Origin: Myxococcus fulvus
GTDB taxonomy: Bacteria; Myxococcota; Myxococcia; Myxococcales; Myxococcaceae
Direction of reading: 5' to 3'
DNA length: 64,000 nucleotides
Assembly: GCF_900111765.1 (NCBI RefSeq)
Contig: NZ_FOIB01000015.1
Span: forward strand, 168,197-232,196
Shown here: piece after piece, positions 17,556 to 26,258 of the stretch
How the letters are laid out: every line of letters begins with the position of its first letter
How positions within the stretch are numbered: position 1 is the stretch's first letter
Made by a program: the position numbers and the translations under genes
Notes under the pieces: generated by a model
What the model was told of the DNA's origin: nothing
Database searches by the model: none
The model's input: the letters and a program-made list of their open reading frames with translations, nothing else

Positions 17556-18659
17556 ATGTCGCCCCGCGCGTGTCCATGCAGGCACACCCTCCTCGCCCTG
17601 GCCCTGACATTGGTGTCGGCCGCGGGGTGTCGGGAACCCGCGGAGACGGCCTTCCGGTACTCCACGGATGCATCCTCCCGCGCGGGCCTGACGTCGCTGT
17701 CCGACGGCGTCCTCACAGGCAACGAGGCCGGCGCCGTGGTGCGCCTGGACCGGACGGGCACCCTGCAATGGCGGGTGGCCCTGGGGCGCGAGGTGGCCAC
17801 GTGCCCCGTCGTGGCGGGCGACAGCGTCATCGCCGGGACGGTGGCCGGGGACCTGGTGTCCCTCTCCCTGGCGGACGGCTCGGAGCGCTGGCGACTCACC
17901 GGTGAGCCCCCCGTCCTGACGCCCCTGGTCGTGGCTCCGGATGGGCAGTCCCTCTTCGTGGTGGCCCTGGATGGCGCGGTGCGTTCGCTCGCGGTGGACA
18001 CCGGGAAGGTCCGCTGGAGGACTCCCGCGCCCAAGTCCACGGAGGCTCCGCCGGAGTCGAGCCGTGGCCTCCCCGCGCCGGTGCTGGCCGACGGACGGCT
18101 CATCGTCGCGCTCGGCGGCACGGGGCTCGTGGCCCTGTCCTTGACGGACGGCGCCCCGCTCTGGCGGCAGGCCACGGGGGACGTGCTCGGCCTGGAGGTG
18201 GAGGGTGACACCCTGTTCCTCGTCACGAAGGCGTCCAAGGTCCGGGGCCTGCGCGCGAAGGATGGCGTGATGCTCTGGGAGAAGACCGTGGCGGACTCGC
18301 TCACGAGCCCGCCGTCCCTGGCGCTGGGCATGTTGTGGGTGGGGGCTCGGACACAGGACGCACCGGTGCTGGTGGGACTGTCTCCGTCGGATGGGAAGGA
18401 GCTGGCGCGCATGGGGCTGCCGGACCCGCTCACCACTCGTGTGGCCGAGGCCATCGGGGAGCTGCTCCTCGTGCCCACGCAGGGACGGCAGGGGCGACTG
18501 GTGGCGCTCAAGCGTCCGACGTGGGAGCGCGCGTTCTCCCTGCGCACCGACACGGCGCTGCGCTCGCCGCCGGTGGTCCAGGGGGAGCAGGTGTTCGTGC
18601 TCGGCCAGGACGGGCGGGTGCTGTCCTGGAAGCTGCGCCCGCTCGAGAAGAGTCCCTGA
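17556..18659 (+). CDS. PQQ-repeat beta-propeller lipoprotein (BamB-like fold)
   Basis: A 367-residue exported protein. An Arg/His-containing n-region and hydrophobic core end at a lipobox AAGC (Cys near residue 25), predicting a lipid-anchored periplasmic or outer-membrane protein. The rest is a series of beta-propeller blades of the PQQ type, each with an AxDGxxxWR-like turn (LADGSERWR, VDTGKVRWR, LTDGAPLWR, AKDGVMLWE). The fold is shared with BamB, but the gene has no bam context, so a general scaffold or binding role is all that can be said. It is divergent from add and is followed by the first structured RNA. Confidence 0.82.
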   Translation: MSPRACPCRHTLLALALTLVSAAGCREPAETAFRYSTDASSRAGLTSLSDGVLTGNEAGAVVRLDRTGTLQWRVALGREVATCPVVAGDSVIAGTVAGDLVSLSLADGSERWRLTGEPPVLTPLVVAPDGQSLFVVALDGAVRSLAVDTGKVRWRTPAPKSTEAPPESSRGLPAPVLADGRLIVALGGTGLVALSLTDGAPLWRQATGDVLGLEVEGDTLFLVTKASKVRGLRAKDGVMLWEKTVADSLTSPPSLALGMLWVGARTQDAPVLVGLSPSDGKELARMGLPDPLTTRVAEAIGELLLVPTQGRQGRLVALKRPTWERAFSLRTDTALRSPPVVQGEQVFVLGQDGRVLSWKLRPLEKSP

Positions 18660-18712
18660 AGCGAACCGTGTCTGTCAGGCGCCTTCGTGCCCGCGCGTCC
18701 CTACCGGAATCC

Positions 18713-18857
18713 GCGCCCGTCCGACGAGGCCTTACACGCTCAGGACTCTGCTGGTTCGAATCCAGCCCCCTCCACTCACGTGGAGGGGTAGCCAAATGGT
18801 AAAGGCACCAGACTAAAAACCTGGCAGTCGACCCTCATGGCTTCCTCACTCGGGCGC
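18713..18857 (+). ncRNA. YrlA-type Y RNA 1 (permuted tRNA mimic on a Ro-binding stem)
   Basis: A 145-nt RNA fold read directly from base pairing. The outer stem pairs 18713-18719 with 18851-18857 and extends to a perfect 10 bp (18710-18719 with 18851-18860). A 3x3 internal loop (TCC/ACT) follows, then an inner stem 18723-18731 with 18839-18847 (8 of 9 pairs). Inside is a tRNA in permuted order: T-arm GCTGG-TTCGAAT-CCAGC (18750-18766), acceptor strand 18767-18773, an 8-nt cap, acceptor strand GGAGGGG (18782-18788), UA, D-arm (18791-18806) and an anticodon-like arm (18808-18824) with loop CTAAAAA. The 5'-strand UCCGA and 3'-strand UCACU match the Ro60-contact region of Y RNAs. Its flanks are shared with the second copy at 27.3 kb. 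A permuted tRNA gene is the alternative reading. Confidence 0.82.
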
Positions 18858-18871
18858 GGACTGCCCCCCCG

Positions 18872-21184
18872 CTACCCCGGCATCAGGAAGCGGGCGATGA
18901 CGCGCTTGAGTCCCACGGCGCCGCCGAACTCCACCGTCACCTTCGCGTTGGGCCCCGAGCCGTCCGCGGCGACGATGCGGCCCACGCCGAACTGCTCGTG
19001 CCGCACGCGCATGCCGCGCACATCACCGCTCACCCCGTCCATGTCCGACGCCTGTGAGTAGGAGCGGTCGATGCGCGGACCGTCGTCCTCGTCCCAGGTC
19101 CGCTTGCGCGGCGCCGCCATGGGGGCGGGCCGGGGCGGCTCCGGGATGTCCTGCTCGCTGATGCCGAACAGCTTGGGAGGCACGTCGCGCAGGAAGCGGC
19201 TGGGCGGGTTGTAGCGCAGCTCACCGAACAGCGAGCGGCACTGCGCCAGGCTCACGAAGAGCCGCTTGCGCGCGCGCGTGAAGCCCACGTAGCAGAGCCG
19301 CCGCTCCTCGGCCATCTCCTCGCCGTTGTCCGGGTCCTCGCCCTTGAGCGCTCGCGAGTGCGGGAAGACGCCGTCCTCCAGGCCCGTGAGGAACACCGCG
19401 TCGAACTCCAGGCCCTTCGCCGCGTGCAGCGTCATCAGCGCCACCCGGCCCTCGCCCACCTCCGCGTCCGCGTCGCCCACCAGCGAAATCTGCTCGAGGA
19501 AGGCCTGCAGCGGAGGCGTGTCCGCCGACAGGGGCGCCGCGTCCACCTCCGGAGGCACCTCGACCTGAGGCCCGGACGCCGCGGCCACCGCCGCCGCGGC
19601 GCGGTTCAGGTCGAACTCCTGCGCGGCGCCCAAGAACTCGCGGAGGTTCTCCGCCCGCGTCGTCGACTCGTCGCTGCCCTCGGCGACCAGCGTCTCCACC
19701 AGCTTCGTCTCGCGGAGCATCTCGTCCACCGCGCTCGCCGCGTCCGTCGTCCCCTGCGCGTAGACATGCAGGGACTCGAGCAGCCCGCGGAACGTGCGCA
19801 GCCGCTTCACCGCGGTGGTGTTGAGCGCGGGGATGAGCCCGGGCTCGGCGAGCACCTCGTAGAGGCTCTGGTTGCGGGTGTTCGCATGGTCCACCACTCG
19901 CTCCACCGTGGTGTCGCCGATGCCGCGCGCCGGCGTGTTGATGATGCGCAGCAGGTCCGCGTCCGAGCGCGGGTTCACCATCAACCGCAGGTACGCGGAG
20001 GCGTCCCGCACCTCGGCCCGGTCATAGAAGCTGCGCCCGCTCACCAGCGTGTACGGCACGCGCGCCAGCCGCAGCGCCTCCTCCAGCACGCGGCTCTGCG
20101 CGTTGACGCGGTAGAACACCGCCATGCTGGAGAACTTGATGAAGCCCTCCCGCTGGAGCGCGAGGATCTGCCGCGCGACCTCCTGCGCCTCCATCCGCTC
20201 GTCGCGGTTGAGCATCAGCTGCAGCGTCTGGCCCGCGGGCCGGTCCGACCACAGCTTCTTCTCCATCCGGCGCGTGTTCTTCCGGATGACCTCGTAGGCG
20301 GCGTCCAGGATGTTCCGGTCCGAGCGGTAGTTCTGCTCGAGCTTCACCACCTTGGCGCCGGGGTACTCGCGCGGGAAGTTGAGGATGTTGTCCACGTCCG
20401 CGCCGCGCCAGCGGTAGATGGACTGGTCGTCGTCACCCACCACCACGAGGTTCGCCGAGGGCGGCGGCGCCAGTTGCTTGAGCAGCGCGTACTGCACGGG
20501 GTTGGTGTCCTGGAACTCGTCCACCAGCACGTGGTGGAAGCGCCGCCGGTAGTTCTCCAGCACCTCCGGCCGCTTGCGGAAGAGCGTCACCAAGAGCAGC
20601 AGCAAATCGCCGAAGTCCACCGCGTTGGCCGCGCGCAGGCGCTCCTGGTACGCGTGGTAGATGCGCTGGACGAGCAGCCCGCGCTCGTCACCGGGCTCCA
20701 CCTCCATGTCCTCGGGCAGCCGGGCCTGGTTCTTCTCCTGGTCGATGCGGCTCAGGATTTCGCGCGGCTGCATGGACTGCTCCAGCCCCGCCTCGCGCAT
20801 GGCGCGCTTGACGACGTTGAGCTGGTCGCCGTCGTCGTAGATGACGAACGAGCGGGTGAGCCCCACGTGCTCCGCCTCCCGGCGAAGAATCATCGCGGCC
20901 GAGGAGTGGAACGTGCTCACCACCAGGTCGTTCGCCTGACGCCCCAGCAGTTGCACCAGGCGCTCGCGCATCTCGCGCGCCGCCTTGTTGGTGAACGTGA
21001 CGGCGAGGATGCGCCAGGGGAACACCTCGTGGACCTTCACCAGGTACGCCACCCGGCGGGTGATGACGCGCGTCTTGCCGCTGCCCGCGCCCGACAGGAC
21101 GAGGAGCGGGCCGCCATGGTGCAGCACGGCCTCGCGCTGGGGGTCATTCAGGTCTTCGAGGAGGGCGGATTCGTGGGCGTTCAC
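18872..21184 (-). CDS. uvrD: UvrD/PcrA-type SF1A DNA helicase
   Basis: A 770-residue 3'-5' helicase for nucleotide-excision and mismatch repair and for clearing recombinase or stalled polymerase. Motif I is GAGSGKT near residue 33, motif II DEFQDTN near 228, motif IV QNYRSD near 285, and motifs V/VI are LHAAKGLEFDAVF near 575 and VGFTRARKR near 625. The C-terminal HEQFGVGRIV segment is the Tudor-like domain that binds RNA polymerase in PcrA/UvrD. Length and order are normal. The gene ends 15 bp from the Y-RNA stem on the opposite strand and starts divergently from the thioesterase gene. UvrD and PcrA cannot be separated from sequence alone. Confidence 0.95.
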   Translation of the reverse strand: MNAHESALLEDLNDPQREAVLHHGGPLLVLSGAGSGKTRVITRRVAYLVKVHEVFPWRILAVTFTNKAAREMRERLVQLLGRQANDLVVSTFHSSAAMILRREAEHVGLTRSFVIYDDGDQLNVVKRAMREAGLEQSMQPREILSRIDQEKNQARLPEDMEVEPGDERGLLVQRIYHAYQERLRAANAVDFGDLLLLLVTLFRKRPEVLENYRRRFHHVLVDEFQDTNPVQYALLKQLAPPPSANLVVVGDDDQSIYRWRGADVDNILNFPREYPGAKVVKLEQNYRSDRNILDAAYEVIRKNTRRMEKKLWSDRPAGQTLQLMLNRDERMEAQEVARQILALQREGFIKFSSMAVFYRVNAQSRVLEEALRLARVPYTLVSGRSFYDRAEVRDASAYLRLMVNPRSDADLLRIINTPARGIGDTTVERVVDHANTRNQSLYEVLAEPGLIPALNTTAVKRLRTFRGLLESLHVYAQGTTDAASAVDEMLRETKLVETLVAEGSDESTTRAENLREFLGAAQEFDLNRAAAAVAAASGPQVEVPPEVDAAPLSADTPPLQAFLEQISLVGDADAEVGEGRVALMTLHAAKGLEFDAVFLTGLEDGVFPHSRALKGEDPDNGEEMAEERRLCYVGFTRARKRLFVSLAQCRSLFGELRYNPPSRFLRDVPPKLFGISEQDIPEPPRPAPMAAPRKRTWDEDDGPRIDRSYSQASDMDGVSGDVRGMRVRHEQFGVGRIVAADGSGPNAKVTVEFGGAVGLKRVIARFLMPG

Positions 21185-21309
21185 GGGCGACTCGGGGGGA
21201 GCCCCTGCTTCTAACGTCTTTCACCGTCCGGTGGGCGTCCTTCCGCACCCCCTGGCACGCCCGGCCGGTCCCTCGGGCGCCGAGGCTCGGGTATATAGGG
21301 CCAGACATC

Positions 21310-21795
21310 ATGTCCGACGCCCCCTCCGTCCCCCCGGCGAAGCCCTCCCAGGCCGCGCTGGACCGCTACGCCGAGCTGTTCAACCAGAGCCTCACCCTGC
21401 GCCACTTCGGCGCCCAGGTCGCCTTCCCGGAGGGTCGCAAGGTGGTGGTCACCATCCCCGAGCTCAAGCCCGAACACCGCGGCGGCGTGGGCAGCGCCGC
21501 GGCCGTCAACGGCGGCATCCTCGCCGCCCTCTTCGACTACGCCATCGGCACCAGCGGCGCGCTGGTGGACCCATCCAGGAGATGTGCCACCGTGCAACTC
21601 TCCATGAGCTTCCAGCGCCCGGTCACCGGCGACCACCTGCGCGTGGAGGCCGAAATCGACAGCCAGGGCCTCACCCTGCTGTTCGCCACCGCCCGCGTCT
21701 ACGACAGCCAGGACCGCGTCTGCGGCCAGTGCCAGGGCGTCGTCCGCCTCTCCAACCTCCCCTGGCCCTCCGGGGAAAGCCCCGCCGCGAACTGA
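21310..21795 (+). CDS. PaaI-like hotdog-fold thioesterase
   Basis: A 161-residue protein with the hotdog helix VNGGILAALFDYAIG near residues 68-82, where the HGG/NGG turn and the following Asp mark the PaaI/YbgC-type acyl-CoA thioesterases. The later CATVQLSMSFQRPV strand fits the same fold. It probably hydrolyses a short or aromatic acyl-CoA; the substrate is unknown. It is divergent from uvrD across 125 bp, and the ECF sigma gene lies 123 bp downstream on the same strand. Confidence 0.8.
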   Translation: MSDAPSVPPAKPSQAALDRYAELFNQSLTLRHFGAQVAFPEGRKVVVTIPELKPEHRGGVGSAAAVNGGILAALFDYAIGTSGALVDPSRRCATVQLSMSFQRPVTGDHLRVEAEIDSQGLTLLFATARVYDSQDRVCGQCQGVVRLSNLPWPSGESPAAN

Positions 21796-21918
21796 CCTTT
21801 GGCCACCCCTCCGCACATCCTGCTGGCGCCCGTCGATATGTCCGCCACGGACGTACGTTCCCCGGAGACCGGGGAGCGGCCTGAGCCCCCAGACGCAGCA
21901 GAGCGACGGGAAGACGGC

Positions 21919-22563
21919 ATGAGTGCAGCCGTGCAGGGCCTGCGGATGACGACGGTTCGACTAGCGAGGGAAGCCGAGGAGCCGATGGAGGCGGCGCGCG
22001 GGGCGGACGAGGAGGTCCTGGCGCGCAAGGCGCTCGCCGGCGACCGGTCCGCCTGGGACGCGTTGGTTGCGCGCCACCACCGCCGCGTCGTGGTATCGCT
22101 CCTGGCCCGGGGCGTCCGGGTGGACCGGGCCCACGAGCTCGCCCAGGAGACGTGGGCGAGGCTCATCCAACAACAGCAGCGTGGGCTGCTGACGGAGCTG
22201 CGCCTGCCCAACCTCGCCCTCACCCAGGCGGCCTTCCTGGCCGCGGACGATGCCCGCCGGACCCGGCGAGAGTCCATCTCCGGGGCGGTGGAGGAATTGC
22301 CCGAGCGACAGCACCCGGTGGACCCGGCCGTGTCCGCCGAGCGTCGCCTGCTGTCCGAGGAACAACTGTCCCGCGCCCATGCCGCGCTCGCCCAGGTATC
22401 GCCGAGCGCGCGGAGCGTCTTCCTCCTGGCCTGTGACGGCCAGGAGCTACCCCATGCCGAAGTCGCCGCGAAAGTCGGACTCTCCGTCCAGCGCGTGCGG
22501 CAGATCCTGTGCGAGGTGCGCAAGAAGCTGCGCTCCGCGCTCGAGGAGGAGACCCATGCTTAA
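21919..22563 (+). CDS. ECF-type sigma-70 family factor
   Basis: A 214-residue sigma factor with region 2 in the first half (DRSAWDALVARHHRRVV, then RAHELAQETWARL near residue 75) and region 4 in the second (ARSVFLLACDGQELPHAEVAAKVGLS, a helix-turn-helix near 170-200). I chose the ATG at 21919 because GGGAAG precedes it by about 8 bp; earlier starts at 21838 and 21799 would add a low-complexity tail. Its stop overlaps the anti-sigma start by 8 bp, and the secreted-protein gene follows, so the three form one unit. Autoregulation is usual for such units but no promoter was identified here. Confidence 0.85.
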   Translation: MSAAVQGLRMTTVRLAREAEEPMEAARGADEEVLARKALAGDRSAWDALVARHHRRVVVSLLARGVRVDRAHELAQETWARLIQQQQRGLLTELRLPNLALTQAAFLAADDARRTRRESISGAVEELPERQHPVDPAVSAERRLLSEEQLSRAHAALAQVSPSARSVFLLACDGQELPHAEVAAKVGLSVQRVRQILCEVRKKLRSALEEETHA

Positions 22564-23104
22564 GCCCCACCTGACCCGCGACGCCGCGGAGCAGTACATC
22601 CTGGGCGCGCTCGCCCCGGAGAAGGCGGCGACGTTGGAGGCCCACACGCTGGAGTGTGAGCCTTGCGCCCTGCTGCTGCAGGAAGAGGCGCTCCTGTCCG
22701 AACAGCTCAACGAGGTCGCCCAGGACTGGAGCGTCCGCGAGGAGCGCGTGGCGCGGCCCGCCCGCTGGCACACGCGCCGCGCGGCCGCGGGCGTCGCCAT
22801 CGCGGCCCTGGCGGCCTCGCTGGCCCTGGTGCTGCTGCCCGGGGGCAAGGCCACGCGGTCGAGGGAGCTGGAACCCAGGGAGGTGCTGGCGCCCACGGTG
22901 GCGCTCGGACTGGACGAGGACGCGCCGCCGACGAACGTGGTGGCCTGTCCGGACCTGGCCACGCAGGCGTTCTGCACGCGCAAGGCGGCGGAGCGGGGCC
23001 TGCTGGTCATGACCCCCTCGGGCATCGCCGAGGTCCCCCGCTATGAGGCCCGGACGGGTCTCCCCGAGGGCGCGCTGAGCGCGCGCCAGCCCGTGTCGCT
23101 GTGA
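22556..23104 (+). CDS. Zinc-binding anti-sigma factor, single-pass membrane protein
   Basis: A 182-residue protein overlapping the sigma gene by 8 bp. The N-terminal segment carries an anti-sigma zinc motif HTLECEPC (HxxxCxxC, near residues 31-38). A transmembrane helix runs near residues 82-100 (AAAGVAIAALAASLALVLL). The periplasmic C-terminal part has three further Cys residues. By family it would hold the upstream sigma factor at the membrane and release it on a periplasmic or redox signal. The ATG at 22556 is the only start placing the zinc domain at the N-terminus. Confidence 0.85.
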   Translation: MLKPHLTRDAAEQYILGALAPEKAATLEAHTLECEPCALLLQEEALLSEQLNEVAQDWSVREERVARPARWHTRRAAAGVAIAALAASLALVLLPGGKATRSRELEPREVLAPTVALGLDEDAPPTNVVACPDLATQAFCTRKAAERGLLVMTPSGIAEVPRYEARTGLPEGALSARQPVSL

Positions 23105-23115
23105 GGACGCCCGCC

Positions 23116-24282
23116 ATGGACTTCCGGAAGAAACTCGCCGCCCTGCTGCTCGCCCTGGCCGCGCCCGCGGCCCTGGCCGAGCCGACGGGCAGCACCCCGA
23201 AGCTGCCGGTGGGCTGGTACGTCACGGAGAGCGCTCCCAAGCGCTACGAGGCGGGGGTGGACACCAGCGCCCCGTGCGAGGGCAGCCGCAGCGCGTACCT
23301 GCGCTCGCTGAGCCCCGACGAGGCGGGCTACGGCACCTTCATGCAGGCCTTCGGCGCGCAGGACTTCCGCGGCAAGCGGCTGCGCTTCTCCGCCGCCACG
23401 CGCGTGAAGGACGTGGATGGCTGGGCGGGCCTGTGGATGCGCGTGGAGGGGCCAGACCCCAAGCAGCCGCTCGCCTTCGACAACATGCAGTCGCGCGCGC
23501 TCGTGGGCACCCGCGGCTGCAAGCGCCACGAGGTGGTGCTGGACGTGCCCAAGGAGGCCACCACCATCATGGCGGGCCTCATCATGAGCGGCACCGGCCA
23601 GGCGTGGCTGGACGGCGTGCGCTTCGAGGTGGTGGACGAGTCGGTCGCCGTGACGGACCTGCTCGCCTCGCGCCCGCTGGTGGCCTCCACCGGCCCGGCC
23701 GGACTGGACGAGCCCACGCCCGTCGCGAAGAACGACCAAGTCCCCGTGGGCCGCGTGGGCGACATCTGGTTCAACAACGGCCGTATCATGACGGCCAAGC
23801 CGTACACGCGGCGCCAGGACGGCGTCTGGGTGAGCATCCTCTCCGAGGAGATCTTCGAGCACGGCATCGCCGTGACGGGCACCTTCGGCCAGCGGAAGGT
23901 GGACCTGCTCGTGAAGGCCGGCACGTCGCTCACCCGCATCGAGGGCACCTGGGGCGAGGACCTGGTCGACATCCAGCTCCGCCCGGATGCGCTCACCATG
24001 AAGTGGGGACGGCTGACGCGGCAGCTGCTCCGGGACAAGGACGCGCCGGTGGACAGCACGTGCAACCGCTATGTGACGACCGAAGGTCCGCGCGTCCTGG
24101 ACCTCGTCGACGTGTGCGGCGCCGCGCTGAGCACCCGCCCGCCCACCGCGCAGCTGGTGCTGAGCTTCCTGGACAACGGCTTCCGCCGCGTCGTCCCCCC
24201 GCGCAACTTCCCCATCCCGCAGCCGCCCGTCCGCAGCCGCGAGGCGCTCAACACGCCGAGCGTCAGCCCTCCGCCGCAGTAG
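23116..24282 (+). CDS. Secreted protein with jelly-roll (carbohydrate-binding-like) domain
   Basis: A 388-residue exported protein. It has a signal peptide (FRKKLAALLLALAAPAALA), then a beta-rich domain (residues 30-185) with GKRLRFSAATRVKDVDGWAG and GTGQAWLDGVRFEVVDE segments, as in jelly-roll modules found in some bacterial regulators and glycan-binding proteins. A second C-terminal beta-rich part ends in a Pro-rich tail. I chose the ATG at 23116 over a GTG at 23101, which would overlap the previous stop, because it gives a normal signal peptide. It is probably the effector controlled by the sigma/anti-sigma pair. No enzymatic motif is seen. Confidence 0.7.
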   Translation: MDFRKKLAALLLALAAPAALAEPTGSTPKLPVGWYVTESAPKRYEAGVDTSAPCEGSRSAYLRSLSPDEAGYGTFMQAFGAQDFRGKRLRFSAATRVKDVDGWAGLWMRVEGPDPKQPLAFDNMQSRALVGTRGCKRHEVVLDVPKEATTIMAGLIMSGTGQAWLDGVRFEVVDESVAVTDLLASRPLVASTGPAGLDEPTPVAKNDQVPVGRVGDIWFNNGRIMTAKPYTRRQDGVWVSILSEEIFEHGIAVTGTFGQRKVDLLVKAGTSLTRIEGTWGEDLVDIQLRPDALTMKWGRLTRQLLRDKDAPVDSTCNRYVTTEGPRVLDLVDVCGAALSTRPPTAQLVLSFLDNGFRRVVPPRNFPIPQPPVRSREALNTPSVSPPPQ

Positions 24283-24305
24283 TCGCCCGCGGGGGCGCCG
24301 CTGGA

Positions 24306-24336
24306 GTCCCGAGGGCCGCGCGCGGCCCCCTGGGAC
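24306..24336. terminator. Bidirectional hairpin between convergent genes
   Basis: An outer GTCCC/GGGAC pair encloses GGGCCGC/GCGGCCC with a 2-nt centre, in the 70-bp gap between the secreted-protein gene and the convergent zinc-finger gene. No U-tract is present. Confidence 0.5.
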
Positions 24337-24352
24337 GACCGGGGCCTGCCCT

Positions 24353-25540
24353 TCAGAAGGCGAAGTCCCGCTCCAGCGTGTCGTTGCCCGCCTGCACCGA
24401 GAGGTGCGCGGAGCGAGCGCCGGTGGCGGAGGCCGAGGACAAATCGAACGACAAACCTTCGGGCCCGTTCGTGGGCTTGAGCGAGGGCCGGCCGGGGCTC
24501 AGGAACACCGCCGCCGTCACCGTCCTGCCCGCCAGGGGCTGCACCAGGAGCCGCACGCGCTGACGCTCGCGCACCAGCACCACGCGGAAGTCGCGCCGCT
24601 CCTCCAACACCTCGCGCTGCTCCGGGTGGCGCGCCGAGGACGGGCGCTGCGACACCGGGGCGCGGGAAGAGCGCGCGGCTGGGGCCACGCCCGCTTCGCC
24701 CTCGTCCATCTCCAGGGCCTCTTCAATCGCGTCGTCACCCTCGCCCAGGGCCAGCACCGCCTGGGCGCACTCGCCACAGCGCGCGGTGTGCGCGTCCACG
24801 CGCTCGCGCTCGTCGGCCGTCATCAGGCCCATGTCGAAGCGCCACAAATCGTCCCGTGTGAGGTGACGACGAGGAGGCGCATCCACCGGCGCGGCGTCCG
24901 CGATGTCCGCGCGGCACTCGGCGCAACCCTGGATGTGGGGGGTGGGACTCTGGGGGCCGGATGTCCACGTCGCCACCAGGTCATCGCAGCCGGCCCGGGC
25001 ACCGAACCACCAGGCCTTGTCCTGCTCCGAGGGCTCGAGGAGCGCTTGCTCCTGGCGACGCTCGGGGTTGAGGGGGATGAACCAACGGGCTCTGGGGAGC
25101 AGCAGCGCGTCCAGGCTCCCGAGCGACTCGAGGAAGCGGTCTCGATTTCGCGCCGCGTCCCCCTGCAAGTCGCCATGCAAGCCCTCCCAGGCGGCGAGGG
25201 CAAATGCCTGCGAGGCGGCCCTGTCACGAGCGGCAAGTCCCTCCAGCGCCGAGGCGCGCCACACCTCGGCCTCCTCCCCACCGTCCAGCGCCACCTCCAT
25301 CGCCTCTTCCGCGGCCCTCAACAGCACGGGCTGGAGCGCCTGCGGTTTCTGCGCCTGGAGCCAGGTCTCCACTTCCGGTCGACCGAGGCCTCGCAGGGCC
25401 GCCTCCACACCTTCGGTCCCCCACCGGGTCGCCCGCCTCAACAAATCTCCGGCGGCTTCGAGGACGACTCCTGGGGGGACAGTCGCGTCGGTGAGCTGGG
25501 AGCGACGGGCGGCATAGCGAGACATGGCTTCGGTCTTCAT
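24353..25540 (-). CDS. Soluble protein with two HxxxCxxC zinc motifs (anti-sigma-like)
   Basis: A 395-residue protein with no clear transmembrane helix. A helical N-terminal region (residues 1-185) is followed by two anti-sigma-type zinc motifs, HIQGCAEC near 200 and HTARCGEC near 250, then a linker rich in Glu/Ser and a beta-rich C-terminus. AGGAGGA stands 8 bp before the ATG. It lies 46 bp downstream of a sigma gene on the same strand, so it is likely the cognate anti-sigma or a sensor. Two zinc modules and a soluble layout are unusual, since most such proteins have one motif and one membrane helix. Confidence 0.7.
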   Translation of the reverse strand: MKTEAMSRYAARRSQLTDATVPPGVVLEAAGDLLRRATRWGTEGVEAALRGLGRPEVETWLQAQKPQALQPVLLRAAEEAMEVALDGGEEAEVWRASALEGLAARDRAASQAFALAAWEGLHGDLQGDAARNRDRFLESLGSLDALLLPRARWFIPLNPERRQEQALLEPSEQDKAWWFGARAGCDDLVATWTSGPQSPTPHIQGCAECRADIADAAPVDAPPRRHLTRDDLWRFDMGLMTADERERVDAHTARCGECAQAVLALGEGDDAIEEALEMDEGEAGVAPAARSSRAPVSQRPSSARHPEQREVLEERRDFRVVLVRERQRVRLLVQPLAGRTVTAAVFLSPGRPSLKPTNGPEGLSFDLSSASATGARSAHLSVQAGNDTLERDFAF

Positions 25541-25586
25541 GACTTCATTCCTCCTGAATACCCCGGGGTGTGGCCGGGAAGGAGGC

Positions 25587-26258
25587 TCACGCTTCCTCCC
25601 CTCGTGGCGACTCGCGCTGGAGATCCAGCAGGTAGAGCTTCAAGTAGGCCTGCGCGCGACTGACGCGCTTGTAGGAATTGACCACGGTGATGTTCAGCCG
25701 ACGCGCGCATTCCTCGTGATCCTCCACGTCCTCGTGGTGATACAGCTCCCATGCCGAGGCCTCCTTGGGGTGCTCCTGCTGGAGCCGTGCGAACGCGGCC
25801 CAGTACAGCTCCTGGGCGTCCGCGCGCTCCTCCGTCCTCCTGCCCATCTCGACAGCGCGAGCCCGCTCGGAAGGCGGCTCTTCCATGACGTCATCGGGGT
25901 CCGACGAGGGCGCCGCGAGCTCCTCGCGGTGCCTCCGGTAGAAGTCGATGGCCACGTGCTTGACGATGCGCAGGAAGAACGTCTTGGGAGACGCACTCCG
26001 GCCCGGCATCTGCTGGGAGATGCCACGGAACTGGTCCAGCCCGCGGTCGAGGAACTTGCCGACCGCGTCCTGATAGAGCTCGTCGCCGTCCGCTGGGGAA
26101 CCGCGACCGTAGCTCGCCTGAATCTTGCTGATGACGTACCGGGCAGGCCGGCTCCACCGCTGAACCAACGCTCCGAGCGGGCCCCCAATGGGCTCGCCCG
26201 TGGCGCGGCGGCGGACCACCTCCGCGAACAATTCGTCATCCGTGAGCTGCTCGAACAC
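25587..26258 (-). CDS. ECF-like sigma-70 factor
   Basis: A 223-residue protein with region 2 in residues 30-115 (DELYQDAVGKFLDRGLDQF, then KTFFLRIVKHVAIDFYRRHR, the region 2.4-like helix) and a region 4-like helix-turn-helix at the C-terminus (YHHEDVEDHEECARRLNITVVNS). A charged linker with MEEPPSERAR separates them. The start is a GTG at 26258; no in-frame ATG is near. It shares a strand and probably a transcript with the two-zinc-motif gene downstream. Confidence 0.78.
   Translation of the reverse strand: MFEQLTDDELFAEVVRRRATGEPIGGPLGALVQRWSRPARYVISKIQASYGRGSPADGDELYQDAVGKFLDRGLDQFRGISQQMPGRSASPKTFFLRIVKHVAIDFYRRHREELAAPSSDPDDVMEEPPSERARAVEMGRRTEERADAQELYWAAFARLQQEHPKEASAWELYHHEDVEDHEECARRLNITVVNSYKRVSRAQAYLKLYLLDLQRESPRGEEA

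Noticed and set aside
18750..18824. Circularly permuted tRNA genes (as in some algae and archaea) at both RNA loci
   Set aside because: The halves are indeed permuted, but the conserved pairing flanks with UCCGA/UCACU-type elements, the absence of U33 in one copy, the stem mismatch in the other, and the Ro60-like gene next to one locus fit a YrlA-type Y RNA better. I keep the permuted tRNA as the alternative.
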